Part shown: in pieces, positions 34,798 through 47,555 of the stretch
How positions within the stretch are numbered: position 1 is the stretch's first letter
Layout of the letters: every line of letters begins with the position of its first letter
Origin: Cricetomys ansorgei
Taxonomy: Eukaryota > Chordata > Mammalia > Rodentia > Nesomyidae
Assembly (NCBI GenBank): GCA_026225945.1
Contig: JAMJFZ010001133.1
Coordinates: 17,637,501-17,701,500, forward strand
DNA length: 64,000 bases
Direction: 5' to 3'
The notes under the pieces: generated by a model
Database searches by the model: none
What the model saw: only the letters and a program-made list of their open reading frames with translations
Told to the model about the DNA's origin: nothing
Position numbers and translations under genes: made by a program

Positions 34798-36160
34798 AGG
34801 CAAACAGCCAACAACAGCTATCCTTCTTACACCCTGATAGTGTAGCATCCAAACTTCGCAAGGTTGGTGCCAACCTTAAGTATGAGAGGTCACAGTCAGA
34901 TAATCTCAGGGGCCTGGTTTCCACTGCATCCACTTCATGATATGATATGGGTCTGTAAAGAAGCAATAACACTCGAATAAGGACATCAGGGAGTGAGTCG
35001 CCCTTCAGTGGACATACTTCTGTGTGCTCCAGACCCTTTCATCCATACTGCCTCCATTCCCTGAGCTGGCATCCAGTGGACAGTAAGCAGACCTCCATCC
35101 ATTGGCCTGGTACTCTCCTCTGGCTCTGGCCACAGTGACTGGCTCAGAGGAAGATGTGAGCTAGCCTCATCTTGTCCAGACATTTATAGGAGAACAGCTC
35201 CTTACATCCTCCTGGGATCCCTTTCCTTTCTTCACTAGAGTCTGAACAGCTAGGGAAAGAGAGTATCGAATGGGCCTGCAAGCAAAAGTAACACCTGGCA
35301 GGCAGGCATAGGACAGACAGAATCTAGAGCTGCAGTGTCAGTGAGCCCCACACCCACCACTTGGCATGAGCTGCTGGGACTGCTGCGAAAGCTGGGCTTT
35401 TTATCACTGGAACCCTGCAGCTTGCCATCTCTAGGTACACACCATAGCAAACTATGACTAGATTTTCCATGAGCACATCAAGGGAGTCATCCAAATATTT
35501 CCACTATGTTCAGTCTCAAATATATTCAGGGGTGATTTCCTTAAAAGATTTCCAATTGTGTATGTGTAATTTCCTTTCCAACACTCAGGGCATCTCATTT
35601 CCCAAATGTCTGAAAGGCATTCTTGTCTTTATGTGATGCTTTTCGATTCAGGGCTACAGAGTGTTTTTCTGACAGTGGACTACTTTCCCTACCCCAGATC
35701 TCCTCTCCAGACTCTTAAGGTTGGTACCTTGCTGCTCATCTACAGCCTCTACTCAAACTGGCCTTTTCCTGTCTCACAGCTTCAAACTAACCTTCATCCT
35801 GTAATAGTGAAGAGGGAGGAAGAAGAAAACGCAATCAGTGGTAGAAACAGACAACACTGCAGAGGGAGAACTGAAAATAAAAACAGGATTAAACAAGCAA
35901 ACAGCTATGGCTAACCTAACTGTTCTACTTTAACATTACTCAAATTTCCATCCTGATTCTTGATGCATATCTCAACCTCTGCTGGAAAGACTCATGGGGA
36001 AGGGAGTCTCTATTCCAAATACATTTTGCCTTTTTAGCTCAGATATTATATTACCAAACCAAATATAATTTAATGACTTCTCAATATCTAGTTTATGGTA
36101 CAGATGGCGATTATTTCATTTCTGACAGTATGTTTAAATGCAAACAAATGGACAGAAAGA
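34798..36160. other. Unique non-coding sequence
   Basis: No recognised repeat or exon. Several short open frames on both strands lack family features. Confidence 0.5.
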
Positions 36161-36162
36161 CC

Positions 36163-36200
36163 TTTGTAATAATAATAATAATAATATATATATTTATATA
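36163..36200. repeat. (AAT)n/(TA)n microsatellite
   Basis: Six AAT units pass directly into a TA run. Flanked by a possible old L1 3' end. Confidence 0.9.
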
Positions 36201-36268
36201 ATCCATATATATTAAAAGCAGTTTTAAGAATCATTCAAGTAATGCATGTTCATTGTAGAAAAACAGAT
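36201..36268 (+). repeat. Possible old L1 3'-end fragment, interrupted by a B4
   Basis: 'agtaatgcatgttcattgta' with 'gaaaaacagatatgaag' resembles the mammalian L1M 3' string 'gtaatacatgttcattgtagaaaa'. The continuation 'agtaacctatattcttaata' (36,606-36,626) appears beyond the B4, as expected if the SINE inserted into this older repeat. Confidence 0.4.
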
Positions 36269-36600
36269 ATGAAGCTAGGGAGATGGCTCAGTTGGTAAAG
36301 TGCTTGCTGCACTACATGAGACCCTGATTTCAGATCACTCAATCTTACACATAAAGCGGGGCATGGTGGTACATTCTTTTAATCTCAGCACTAGGGAAGC
36401 AAAGGCAGGAAGAGTCCTGGAATTTGCTGGCTGGCTAGTCTAGTTTAATCCTTAAACTCTAAGCTCAGTGAAAGACAGACCATTTTCCAAAAAATAAGCT
36501 AAAGAGCAATTGAAGAAGACACCAACACACACACACACAAAACATGCAAACACATGCATACACATACACATAAAGCACACATAAAAGATGAAAAATATAT
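36269..36600 (+). repeat. B4 SINE, near full length
   Basis: The tRNA-like head ('gctagggagatggctcagttgg', 'taaagtgcttgctgcac') is followed by 'aaagcggggcatggtggtac' and 'aatctcagcactagggaagc' (B1-like part), then 'gctggctggctagtctag' and 'gtgaaagacagacc', and a CA-rich tail. This is the B4 arrangement. Confidence 0.85.
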
Positions 36601-38741
36601 TTAAAGTAACCTATATTCTTAATATCCATGGTTGATCTTAATAAACTTGTGAAATGACAGTATAATACTTAAGTTATACCAATAAAAAATTTACTTACTG
36701 ACTTCTTAATTTTGGCTATCTGGGCTAGCTCTGTCCTGTCATTAACATGAAGGACACTGTCATATCCTGTCCTTAAGTTGTTATGCACATGCTCCATCTC
36801 TCAAGAACTTGAATTATTGGCTAAAAGGCACTGTGTGTTTTAGTCCAGATGCTCTCAGGAAAATTGTCCCACCAAAGCCATTTCTCTTTGATGTTCATTT
36901 CATGGCCCTTGTGCCAGCACTGTATCATCTTAAAAAATAAAACCTCTCCTAGCGATGTTTAAATACAGATTAGCTGAATGGGCCTCTTGTGTTCTAAATG
37001 AGTTAAAGACAGAGTACAAAACTTCAGAATTCCTCAGGGCCTAGCTAGCTCTGCTGTAGGTCCACAGAGGATAAAACAGCCCAGAGGCACAGCACCAGGG
37101 GACTCTGTGGAAAGGAGTAGACTGGTCACGGAAGGTCAGATTTTTCAAACAAGTTTCAGGTGAAAGGATCTGGGGTTTTGTTCTAGTCATGAAGCCTTGC
37201 CTAGACGAAAGACAAGCCTGCATAAATTATCCACTTGATGGAAGACATTTTGGGGAATGCTGGAAAATGTGGATTATTAATGGGCAGACCAGAACAATTC
37301 TCACATTACATATAGCTAAGACTATCAGCAGGGGGAAAGCCCTAGACAGTTTGCTTATTATAACATTCTGAATAGTTCTCACAATAAGAAGTCACTTCTC
37401 AGCAGGCTCGAACTCTGCATTGTATTGGAAAAATAAGGTTCCAATTAAAATTGTCATTCTTCAGCCTTCTTTGGGTGGTCATCTTGCTGAAAAGCCATCT
37501 GAATTGCAGTCCTGGCAATGTGGGGGAGCAGAGGGTCTATCAGTTCTCAAGGGGGACACAGGTTGGTAGAACCAAATAGAAATTTGGCAAACTCCAGATA
37601 AAATCACCACTATGATGGGTTAGTGATTCCTGTAGTCTATGTGGCTAGCCATGGCTTAGAGGCATGAGGACATAAGAGACAGGCAGCAGTGCTGATTAAG
37701 GCCGGGAAGCCTCTGTCCTGCAGCTTTCCTTCTAGAAAGATCTGGACAGGATGTGAACCCACCCAGACCTTCTCCTGAACTCCCACCCTACCAGTGTCAC
37801 TTTTCAACATTGTGACGGCTTCCAGTTGGAGGCTCTGCTGGTTTTAATTAAAACTTAATTTGCAAAAATGTTTCATAATTTATGCATGTCATGTAACTCC
37901 TCTGAGAAGATGGACTTGGAGCCAACTCAGAGCCATATAAGGAGACAGTTGCAAGAAGGCTAGGGGAGGAATGGTGTGTAGGAAGGGAAGTACCAAGAGG
38001 AGCGCAGCAGAGGAAGCCACTGACATTTTCTTTCAACTCCTGTCACTGGTATCTGTAGCCACTTGGGAGGGACACGGGCTTTGCTGCCCAAGAGCTGATA
38101 GCCTATTTGGCAGGTCATGGCTGTGGAGAGCCAGCAGGGTCAGCAACAGCCAGAATGACACCACCAGGAAAGTCTCACCAGGAGGAAAGGGTACAATGGA
38201 CATAAAACCCTCCAGAATAGATGTGAGTTCCCAACCTCCACAGAAAATGAGGCATAAAAAGACCCTCAGAAGACAATTAATGAAAACTTAAGATTCTGTT
38301 ATGAAATGATTATTCTGTTCCATGGATGTCTTCAAAAGGGATTCTGCAGAGACATGACAAACCGCTGGAGCACAGTGCAGTCAACAGAGTGACTTAACTG
38401 GAAACGCTGAACGCTGAAGAAAGATGACCAGAAAGGCATCCCAAGTCCCAACCCACATTCTTCTTTAATGTGAAGGGTCTTGAGTCACCCTCCACATGTG
38501 CAATGAGAAGGACAGGCAGGACTCGCTATAGAAAACAAAAATGAAAGGGGCCAGCAAAGGAGAAAGAAAAGACAAGCTACACACTACAAAGAACGGAACA
38601 CGAGTCGGGGCTCTATGTTTAAGCGAAGACATGGTAAGCCACATATTTCATATACAAAAACAAACTAATAGCTAGAAATGAGTGCAATTGCTGGCTTTTC
38701 TGCGGTGATGCGACAGCTGTTATTCAGAATTCTCTCCTCTG
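36601..38741. other. Unique non-coding sequence
   Basis: Apart from the first about 100 bases (old L1-like trace) I recognise no repeat. The open frames at 37,041-37,371 and 37,971-38,291 show no domains. Confidence 0.5.
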
Positions 38742-38965
38742 GATCTGGAGAGGTGGCTCTGCAGTTAAGAACACTGAAGTCTCGCCCAGAGGACCCAGAT
38801 TCATTCCTAGCACCCATATGATGACTTACAGCCATCTGTAACTGCAGTCCCAAGGGATCCCATGCCCTCCTTTGGCCTCCAAGGCCACTTCACACATGTC
38901 GCGCACAGATACGCATGCAAACAAAATAGCCATACACATAAAACATAAAAGAAGTAAACAAAAGA
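38742..38965 (+). repeat. B3 SINE
   Basis: 'ggatctggagaggtggctctg', 'agttaagaacactgaagtc', 'attcctagcacccatatgatg', 'gccatctgtaactgcagtcc', 'gccctcctttggcctccaagg' and 'catacacataaaacataaaag' follow the B3 consensus in order. It is diverged but complete. Confidence 0.9.
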
Positions 38966-39150
38966 AATCTCACCTTTCACAAAGGTCACACACCAAAAAT
39001 AAAAAGACTTTTAGGAAAATAGGAGGTTCTTAACAGATAACTCAACTCCTTAGCAACTTTATAGCAGCAATCAAGACCAATAATGACCTTAATAAAATGT
39101 CAATATAATTTAAAATACATGTTAAAGTCCTGATTAAAACTTCACATTAT

Positions 39151-39314
39151 TGGGCCAGTGAGGTGGCTCAGTGGGAAGAGGCACCTGTACATGGTGGGCC
39201 CAATGACTTCAGATTGAGCCCAAGATCCCACAAGGTGGCAAGCGAGAACTGACTCGAGAGTTATTATTGGAACTTTGCATATATGCTGTAACATACACAT
39301 GCCCAAAATCATAC

Positions 39315-39317
<3 letters not shown>
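39151..39317 (+). repeat. RSINE1-like SINE
   Basis: 'tgggccagtgaggtggctcag' and 'tgggaagaggcacctgtac' begin the tRNA-like head; 'gagcccaagatcccacaagg' and 'tggcaagcgagaactgactc' match RSINE1 'gatccccggaacccacatggtgg' and 'aaggagagaactgactcc'. A long (CA)n forms the tail. Confidence 0.7.

Positions 39318-39364
<47 letters not shown>
39318..39364. repeat. (AC)n microsatellite, about 23 units
   Basis: An uninterrupted AC run of 47 bases, the tail of the adjacent RSINE1-like element. Probably polymorphic and able to adopt Z-DNA. Confidence 0.98.
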
Positions 39365-39366
<2 letters not shown>

Positions 39367-41376
39367 TCTCTTCTATGTATTTATAGAAACTCCTTTGTAT
39401 TGGTTTTGCCTTGGTCCATCAGTGAATATATTCTATACTATAGTCATGTTTTCCCAGCACCAATTTTTCTTTTCCTTGGACCTGTAGGAAGTTCTCTGGT
39501 GAAGACTAGCTCTAATAATAATACTAATAAAAAACATCCAAATGAGGGGTCTATACCTACAGCAGACCAATCACTGAGGGCTCTGAATACATTCCTGAAA
39601 TTCCCAAGATGGTCCTAGGGTGCAAATATGGTCATCTACATTCTGCAAGTGGCAAGACAGATTGACTCCAAAGCCTCATTTGGGCCAGGTAGCACAAACA
39701 AGTTAAAAAAATATCCAGTCAGTCTTCCCGCAAATGTAACTTTAGTCACCTATGAATAGACAAGCAAGGGAACACAAAGTAAAAATAATAATGGAATGGT
39801 CTGCTTGCCACGGACTGGAAGAGAGCAGTGTCCTCCACGCTAGCCTGCTGACACGAGGCTGCTGGACTACTGCAGGTTGATTTGGGTCATGTCTGGACAG
39901 GAGAAGCCTGTTAACATGCTGGACTGCTGACTCTCTCATGCTGCATTTTTCTCTCCAACCCGGTAAGGCTGGGGTTTGGCAGTCCTTAAAGTACACTTTG
40001 CCAAACACATGTTCCTATAATTTGAAATCCGTGTGTCTTTTCAGTGGATTTTTTTTCTTATGGTCTTGATTAATTTACAATTAAATTGTGAATGAGAATA
40101 ACTTTTATCAAAGGTCTGTATTTCTTAGTGTCGTCTTACCATTCTGCAGGAGGTTCTCTTACTGGAGAAATTTGTGTCTTATCAGTGGTACTTGGGCACA
40201 AAGCTCAAAGAGTCAGATGTACTGCTGAAGTTTACATCTGAGAGCTCCAGGGATCCAAACGTGAAGAACAGAACAGCAACTTCTCTCATTGAACGCGTGC
40301 ATATGTATGTGTTAGGTGCAGTGGAAGCATCATGGTCTGACTGAATTATCTCAACTCAATAAGGTTTCCTAGCCTGAATGTGGATAAACCAGTCAACTGA
40401 GTCATTCTTTAGATGAAATAAATGAATAATTTTTTATCTCTCAGTTTCTGATTGGGCTCACAGTGGAGAAACTAATACTCGACAAATCTGACACCGCTAG
40501 AGAGTTGGATGGAGTACAAGACACAAATGTTTATTAGCCAACAATTAACACAGGCTTGATACCAAGACAAAGCAAATGAGTCAAGCTCCATGTCTTTTAC
40601 AGGAACTATTTACGTGAGTGTAGAGAATGAAGGAGGAGCCCAAGCAGAGTTTGGCTGGCTGTTGAGGGCTGAGAAAGACTTAACTAGATCAGAGATCACT
40701 AGAGCTGCACAGCTGGATTTGTGGTGCAGAGTGGTGAAGAAAGAGAGGTGTGCAGAAGAAGGACTCAAGAAATCTACGAAAAGGTCTTCCTCATTGACTT
40801 GGAAATTAAGACGAGCATATCTAATGTGGGCTCCCCAGGGCTGGAAGGGCATAGTGGGGGGAGGGGGAAGGCACAGGATAGAAAGAAAACAGCATCCACT
40901 GGGCCTCTATTGATAACTCTGAACTCTTAAGGTCCAACCTGCAAGAGCATAAAACCTGTTCAGCTGCTGAGACTAACACCAGGAACTTTGGAAAATGCGT
41001 AGCTTGTTCTGCAATTAAAGGAGTTCTAGAGTGAGTGAATGAGTATATTTGTCCAAAAGCCAAGAGAATGATACGTTACTACATTAAGTGACTGCCAGGA
41101 AAACAACACAAACAACTTAACACTTCTGAAAGGCAAAAGTAATGATTTCACAAGCACAATGCCCACCACTGTCATTTTATCTGCAGCCACTAAACATTAC
41201 TGGGTCTGGACACAAGAACAAAATGACTCTTCAGGGAGTAAACAATCTGATTAATATTTAGAAATAAAATAAAAAATGATGGCATTATCAAATATGGACT
41301 TGAAAATAACAATGCAAAACATCAAAGATTTAAAGAAAAACATGAATACAACAAATAAATAAAAATCAAAAGTGTG
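39365..41376. other. Mostly unique sequence
   Basis: No gene or clear repeat to about 41,090. From about 41,220 the DNA becomes A-rich and L1-like ('tggacttgaaaataacaatg'), probably the start of the old L1 that continues beyond the B4. Open frames at 40,590-41,063 overlap on both strands and lack domains. Confidence 0.45.
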
Positions 41377-41404
41377 TACACACACACACACACACACACA
41401 CACA
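41377..41404. repeat. (AC)n microsatellite, 14 units
   Basis: A pure AC run directly next to the reversed end of a B4 element. Confidence 0.95.
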
Positions 41405-41784
41405 ACTTAAAATGTGTATTTATTCATTTTGATTTTGTATATGTGTATACGATATATGTGTGGGTGCATTCGTGTGGGGGTGCTCATGTATGCGAGTACA
41501 GGCATGCACAAGCCACTGCACACATGGAGGCTGGGAGACAAGCTCAGGAATCAGTCCTTGTTTAGGACAGGGATTGATGGTTGTTTGCCACTGAGCACAC
41601 CAGCTTTGCTAGGTGGTGAGATTCCAGGTATTCTCCTGTCTCTGCTTCTGTTTCACTCTAGGAACACTAGAATCGCAGATATGTGCTACTATGTCCAGCT
41701 CTTATGTAGCTTCTGGGGATTTGAACTGTGGTCCTCGTGCTTGTACAACAAGCACTTTACCCACTGAGCTATCTCCGCATCTCC
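41405..41784 (-). repeat. B4A-type SINE, minus strand, full length
   Basis: The minus strand reads from the tRNA-like head ('gagatagctcagtgggtaaag', 'tgcttgttgtacaagcac'; window 41,725-41,780) through 'catagtagcacatatctgcg' and 'gagacaggagaatacctgg' (B1-like part) to a CA-rich tail at the left. It sits inside, or at the 5' edge of, an older L1. Confidence 0.85.
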
Positions 41785-42811
41785 TAGATTTTTGATATGG
41801 ATGTGGCAGATCACACACTCAATAATAAATAATAATAAATCCTTAATGAACCTGAAGACACTGGAATAGAAGCAATACCAACTGAAGCAAAGAGAAAGAA
41901 AAAATAAGTATACTTATTTTTCTGCTTAATTATACTTAATTTTCTTATATTTCTGCAATAACCAGAAGAACAATGTAAACCAGATTTGCAGTTCCAGGAC
42001 AGCTTGGAGCAAGTGGAGTGTGGCACAGATAAAATGTCTTAGTAAATAATAGATATGTGGTTTAAATTTGATAGAGATTACTAATATACTAATACAAACA
42101 TCTCAATTAACCTCAAGCAAAATAAATATCAGGATACAAAAGCATTGCTGAAAGCCAATCTTAAGTAGAGAATAATCTTAAAAGCTGTGAACAAAATATC
42201 AGCATATAGAATCAAGATTAAGAATGATGGTAGACTTCTCATCAAAGGCAATGAAGGCCAGGTGACAATAGAATGGTTGATTTAAATAGTTTAGTAAAAA
42301 TACAGAAACCTAGAATTATGTAGTGAAAATATCCCTCCACAAGAAGGCAAAATTAAAATAGTTTTAGACAAACAAAACAAAACAAAAAACTGTGAGACAA
42401 ATCATCATCACCAAAATCACACAAATCGTCACCAGTTAAACTGCCCTGTAGGGGAAAGTAAAGGGAGATCTCATGGGAGAAAAATGGTTCCAGATGGAAT
42501 GATAAATCTACACAAATGCATGGAGAGCACCAGAAGGGGAAAGATGTGTGGAAACAAGGCTTTGTCTTGTTTTTAGGTTAACTGTTTTAAGAAAAATAAA
42601 ATGATGCTCTGTGGGGTTTATGACATATGTTGAGGAAAAATGTAAGATAATGAGACAGATGGGATGGAGGGGTCCTGGATGTCCTACTGTCAGAAAATAC
42701 ACCATGAAGCTCTAGCGATAAAATTGATTGACAATAGAGAAAACACTCAGAGAATACAACACACAGGAGATAAATTGGATAAAAGCTACTCAATTCCCGA
42801 AAAGACAGAAG

Positions 42812-42897
42812 CTGCATGGAGAGTTGTGCTTGTAATACTAGCATTCAGAGAGTAGAAGCAGGAGCATCAGGAGTTCAAGGCCAGCCTGGACCACCAA
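42812..42897 (+). repeat. Truncated B1-type SINE nested in the L1
   Basis: 'gcttgtaatactagcattcag' then 'agtagaagcaggagcatcagg' and 'agttcaaggccagcctgg' match the left half of B1. Old L1 sequence stops at its left edge and resumes at about 43,335, so this SINE and the AT-rich DNA after it form the insertion. Confidence 0.75.
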
Positions 42898-42939
42898 AGG
42901 CAGAAAGAAGAGAACAGAGTACCTAAGTGTAGGAATATA

Positions 42940-43182
42940 TGCTTGTGTGTTGCTCTTTGTAATTATATATGCTATCTCTTCATATATAAAGTATTTACAG
43001 TTATAAATAGTACATATATATTCATGACATGATAAAGTTAAATGTAATAGCATATAGATATGTGTATATACATGATCACATATATAAATCTATTTTTACA
43101 TAGTTGCGTATTATTCATATGTTTATATATGCATGTATAGATAGCTAGCTACAAATGTGATACATATTTATATCATATAAAG

Positions 43183-43234
<52 letters not shown>
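42940..43234. repeat. AT-rich tract ending in (TA)n
   Basis: Degenerate TATA/CATA/ATAG sequence leads into a pure TA run at 43,188-43,234 (about 23 units). It probably grew from the tail of the nested B1. Long TA runs extrude cruciforms and are fragile and polymorphic. Confidence 0.9.
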
Positions 43235-43236
<2 letters not shown>

Positions 43237-43277
43237 TGAGCACTATAGTGAACTTAAGAAAAACAAAGAAACGGCCC

Positions 43278-43297
43278 CTCTCTCTCTCTCTCTCTCT
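43278..43297. repeat. (CT)n microsatellite, about 10 units
   Basis: A short pure CT run followed by TATATA, within the insertion that splits the L1. Confidence 0.9.
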
Positions 43298-44880
43298 TCA
43301 TATATATACCTCATATAACAATGCCATATACTTAACACTAAATAACATAATTGCATTAAATACAGAATAATTAAGCAACAATTAAGTGGCAGAGATATTT
43401 AGACTGGATAAAAAGAAAAAGGCGATTCGAATATTACTTAATAAAAGTGTCTTTTGAATAAAGATATGTAGACTAAAAGTAAAAACTTATGGAAAATGTA
43501 TACCACAGAAGAATAATCCTAACAAGGTTGGAGAGGCTACATACTAGAGTAAAGCACAGTGTAAACTTCGTGACAATGAATACTGCCAGGGATAAGCGAA
43601 AATATTTCATAATGGCAAAAGGGCTTCTTCTTCAAGAGGACAAGGTCAATCATTCTGTATGCTCCTAATATGACATATATATGCTCAAATATTATATAAA
43701 ATATAAAACTTGTCAGAATAAAAAAAGTTTAGATTTTAGCGATGTCATCGGTCCCCTCTCAGTAGCTAGGAAAACAACTGTTTAGAGAACCAGTGGAATT
43801 ATAAAAGGCCTGAACACTGGGAACCACCTTTTATCTAATTGGCATTTGTAAAAACAAAATGCAGACTAATTGTAGAATGTACATTCTTTCTACATACATA
43901 GGTCCCCAGGAAAGCCCATGAGTAGTGCAATAAATAAGAATCAATAAATTAATAATATCTGAAGTCATATATGATGTATTCTCTGAACACAAGTCAAGCT
44001 AAAAGTCAAGGATGATAGCAGACCAAATATATTTGAAAAGTGACACACTCCTAAGTAACTTAATAGTTACCAAACATACTAGTCTGCACAGTGCTTAGAA
44101 AGGAAGGAGACCTGGTGGGGGAAGGGGGGAGCGAAGAACTGCAAAGAAATCTCCAACATCAACAGTCTGTGCTTCTCAGTAAGGGGCTGGAAAAGGCACA
44201 AACATGAGCACAAAATCAGCAGAAAGCAATATAGGGTAAGAAGAAAAATGAGTGCAATGGAGAATAGACAAAGAAAGGAGTAAAACTAGGAGTATTAAAG
44301 GGTAGTTCTTTAAAAATATCAATAACATGTAACATGGAATCAATTACCACAAATTGCCAATATCTGGAATGAGAGAAGTCATCACTATAAATAAAAAATT
44401 CAAGAGAATAGTGAAAGACTCTTTATGCCAATAAATCCAGTAACTTAGAGAAAATAAAAATATTCCTTAAAATGGAAACCAACAAAATTGACACAAGAAA
44501 CATAAAATCTAAATAACTGTGCACCTATAAAAGAAATAAATTCCCCACAAAGAAAGCTGCAGGCTCAAATGGTTTCATTAGTGAATTCTAACAAATATTC
44601 CAAAAGTACAGCTATATCATTTGTTTTTAAAACTTGTTTTGAAAGATACTTATTGTCTTAGACTAATACTAACAAATTTCTGACTGTGTATGTACAAGAA
44701 GCAAACCCCAGACTTACATCCCTTTTAAGAGTACAAGCAAACATCTTTACTAAAAGTGTAACCAAACGGAATCCAGTGGTATACTAAAAGAAAAACATGC
44801 TATGCTGGAATCTGTTAATTGCAGGAATGCAGGGTTATTGTATTCTTATAATTGACATCAATTGTTATAATTTGCCACAC

Positions 44881-46861
44881 ATGCTGGTTGGGCAGATGGC
44901 AGTGTCCCTTTAGTGATTCAGTGAGGACTGTTTTACACAGAGTGCAGGGGTTTAGATCTCCTGGCCTTAAAATGGGCAAGATTTTGGAGAATGTCTTAAT
45001 CTAGACAGCACAACGGAAATGGTACCATGTGGTTTCCAAGGACAAATTATTGAAATGCCACAGACCTCTGCTTTGTTCATAATCCAGGAGACAGCTTGTG
45101 AGGAAGCTGTAGGAGCCTTGGTGACCACACGGAAGGACAGTGAAGATGTGGCCAGAGCAGGAGCTCCCTCACATGTCCCACGAGGTCCGTACCAAACACC
45201 TGACATGAAAGTAAAGATGTCTCCAGGCAACACTAGTGCCTGAACACCAAGTCACCCCAGCCTCTGAGTTTTCCCAGCAAGGGGCACACATAGAGTCCAG
45301 CCATGTTCTGCTCACCCTTCCCTGCCTAAATGCCCACAGCAACTTTTGAACACGTACTAAGATGAGCCTTCCACACCACAGAGCTTTTTACTGAGTGACC
45401 ACTAAGCAGCAGCAGTGGTCAAAAGCATATGTGATTCCCTTCCTATCATGGAAGGCAGTAGAGCCCACAAGAGTGATTTTTGCAGGTGGTGGGGGTGACA
45501 AGTAACAGCATTTTTGGAAAGCTACTGCACAGCACAGTCCTGGACATGGGAAAGTCTCACCAGAGATAGAGCTGGGGTTCTAGGAGGCTCTGGTCACACC
45601 ATTGACAAGAGTGGTCATGGTTCCTAACTGGCCTTCAGTTGCTTAGCTGGTTTTGAAAGGCACTTGAAGGTTTAACATGCCTGGACCATGGTGCCCCACA
45701 CAGCTAACTATTAAGCATTTAGCAAGGAATATCCCCATGTCTCCATTTGTAAGGTTCAAGCACTTTATAAATTTGGGGCACTTACACAAAAGTTGACTGA
45801 AATACAACCTTAAGTACCGCTTGCCAAACAGCTGCAAGGGTATAGAAAGTAGTGGCTTAAAACCACTTATTCTCTTCCATGTTCATGTCAACAGATTTTT
45901 CAGGTGGGGCACTAAGTACTTTTGATGCCAGGACAACATGACTGATTTTTTTCCTCCCTAGAATGCTTAGTGACTTGGGACGGCTGAGATGGGTTGGCCT
46001 CTTCTATTGTTTATGGTCTCTGCTTCTTTGCTCCTCCCTGCCCAGTTTTTTCCTAGCTTTTACAAATATCAATTTATTCCCTATAGAGGTCCATGACTTC
46101 TAGCACTAGGCTTGAATGGAATAACCACAGGAGGAAAGCAAGAGAGCTTGCTTTCATTTATTGGTTGCTTTATCTGGAGGGACCAGCATAGCACAGCTGT
46201 GTTGTGCTTATATAGACTTCTTTCAACAACAGACTTGTGGTTCATCTGCGAGTCTAATGCCGTGACTTACTCTCAGACCTTGCCGTTGGACTTAGGGTGC
46301 CTCATCCTCCCTTTAATTAAAAGAGAGACATGTGTCTCCAAAAACCTGCACTCTCCATTCTGTTGCCTGCAAAACTGGTTTAGGAGGCGATGAGAAGGGG
46401 GAAGGAGGCCTGAGGAGCCCCCAGGAGTAAGCTAGAACCATGAGCTATGGGGAAAGGTGAGAAGGGCTTCACTAGATAGCATAAATTTGTGGCTGTTGGC
46501 TACAGGTGTGACACCCAAAGGAGGGAGAATTAGCTGAGACTAGAAGAAAGCAGCTAGGAGACGACAAAAGGCAGACTGCTGACATTCTCTGGCGCTTAGA
46601 TCCAGCCATACCTGAAAACAAACTAATACTTTGATGCTTCAGGGGGTGAATCAGCAGATTCTTAACTGCATACATCTGCCAAAGCTGAATTTCTCTCATT
46701 GCCAAGGAGATTTGAGAAACACTAAGGCAACCAGTGCTCAACTATCTATTCCCACAGCTCATGACTGCTCTGTGGAGCCAAATAATTTTATATGTCCTTG
46801 GATCTGTCCCACCACAGGAGAGTCCAAGATGGACACCTCAAATCAGCTGCCTGCTAGCTTG
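44881..46861. other. Unique non-coding sequence
   Basis: No recognised repeat or gene over about 2 kb. Open frames at 44,967-45,243 are paired on opposite strands, and one of 93 codons lies at 46,112-46,393; none has a domain. Confidence 0.5.
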
Positions 46862-47245
46862 TTCTGATTCCATTTCTGCGGCTATGACAAATATCCTGTT
46901 AAAAAAAGTTAGGGAAGAAAGCAGGTGTGTTTGGTTTATAATCCCAGGGCCATCATTGCTGGGAAAGATCATACTACACCCACAGTTCAGAGTAGAGATA
47001 AACAAATGCAACCACAGTGCCTGCTTGCTTGCACTCAGCCTGCCCCTCTGCTCTTACACAACCCTGGACTCCCTGCCCAGACAACGGTGTCCAACATATG
47101 GGCTGGGTCATTAACAACCAAGAAGATCCCTGGAGACATGCACATAGGTCAACTTGATCTAGACAAGTCCTAGATTGAAACTCTCTTCTCAGGTTGTCTT
47201 ATTCAATACAATATATTGTATCCAGTTGGCTTTTAAAATTAACTA
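46862..47245 (-). repeat. Rodent dispersed repeat, family name uncertain (minus)
   Basis: Sequence follows a familiar rodent repeat: 'agcaggtgtgtttggtttat', 'ctgggaaagatcatactac', 'gcttgcactcagcctgcccc', 'ccaacatatgggctgggtc', 'cagattgaaactctcttctc' type ending and 'aaaattaactagc'. It is related in layout to the elements at 30.5 and 32.2 kb but appears to be a different subfamily. Orientation is inferred from that relation. Confidence 0.6.
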
Positions 47246-47555
47246 GCTGTGGGCCTTTGGAATAGAGCTGTGTACCTGTCTTGTCCTGGGAAAACACCAG
47301 GTGTTAATAGGGTGCCCTATTAACCAGAGCAGGTCACAAAGGATATTCAGAGCACTAACCAGTAACCCATAGGTAACAGCACACTGTGGTCATGTGGGCT
47401 TCACAAGAAGAGCCTCTTAGCAAGATGGGCACATCACCTGCAGGAGTGTCACGTCATTACTGTCCAGTGCCGGGTTCCCGCGGGACTCGCAGGTGTTTGC
47501 CAGGTAATCTATTCTGTAGTGATGGCTGCTAGTGTGAGGGTCGGGTTGCACCTTC
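47246..47555. other. Unique sequence
   Basis: No repeat is recognised. A few CpGs cluster at 47,469-47,495, just before the AT-rich block. Confidence 0.5.

Larger units (their letters stand above)
41785..44880 (+). repeat. Old LINE-1 (L1M type), interrupted, ORF2 EN-RT remnant
   Basis: The plus strand follows old mammalian L1 consensus. Anchors in order: 'accaactgaagcaaagagaaag' (41,880), 'tcatcaaaggcaatgaaggcc' (42,240), 'tccagatggaatgataaatc' (42,490), 'gagcaccagaaggggaaag' (42,525), 'ggcagagatatttagactgg' (43,388), 'ccagggataagcgaaaatat' (43,586), 'gtagaatgtacattctttc' (43,874), 'ctcaaatggtttcattagtg' (44,564) and 'aatgcagggttattgtattc' (44,826). Those from 43.4 kb onward lie in the endonuclease to early reverse transcriptase part of ORF2, which is destroyed by stops and indels. 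The interval 42,812 to about 43,335 is inserted material. No intact protein; immobile relic. Confidence 0.8.

Noticed and set aside
44967..45243. Paired open frames as a processed pseudogene
   Set aside because: Frames face each other on opposite strands, with no recognisable protein, A-tail or flanking duplication.
47206..47221. 16-base perfect palindrome ATACAATATATTGTAT
   Set aside because: AT-rich palindromes of this size are common by chance, and it lies at the end of a dispersed repeat with no further support.
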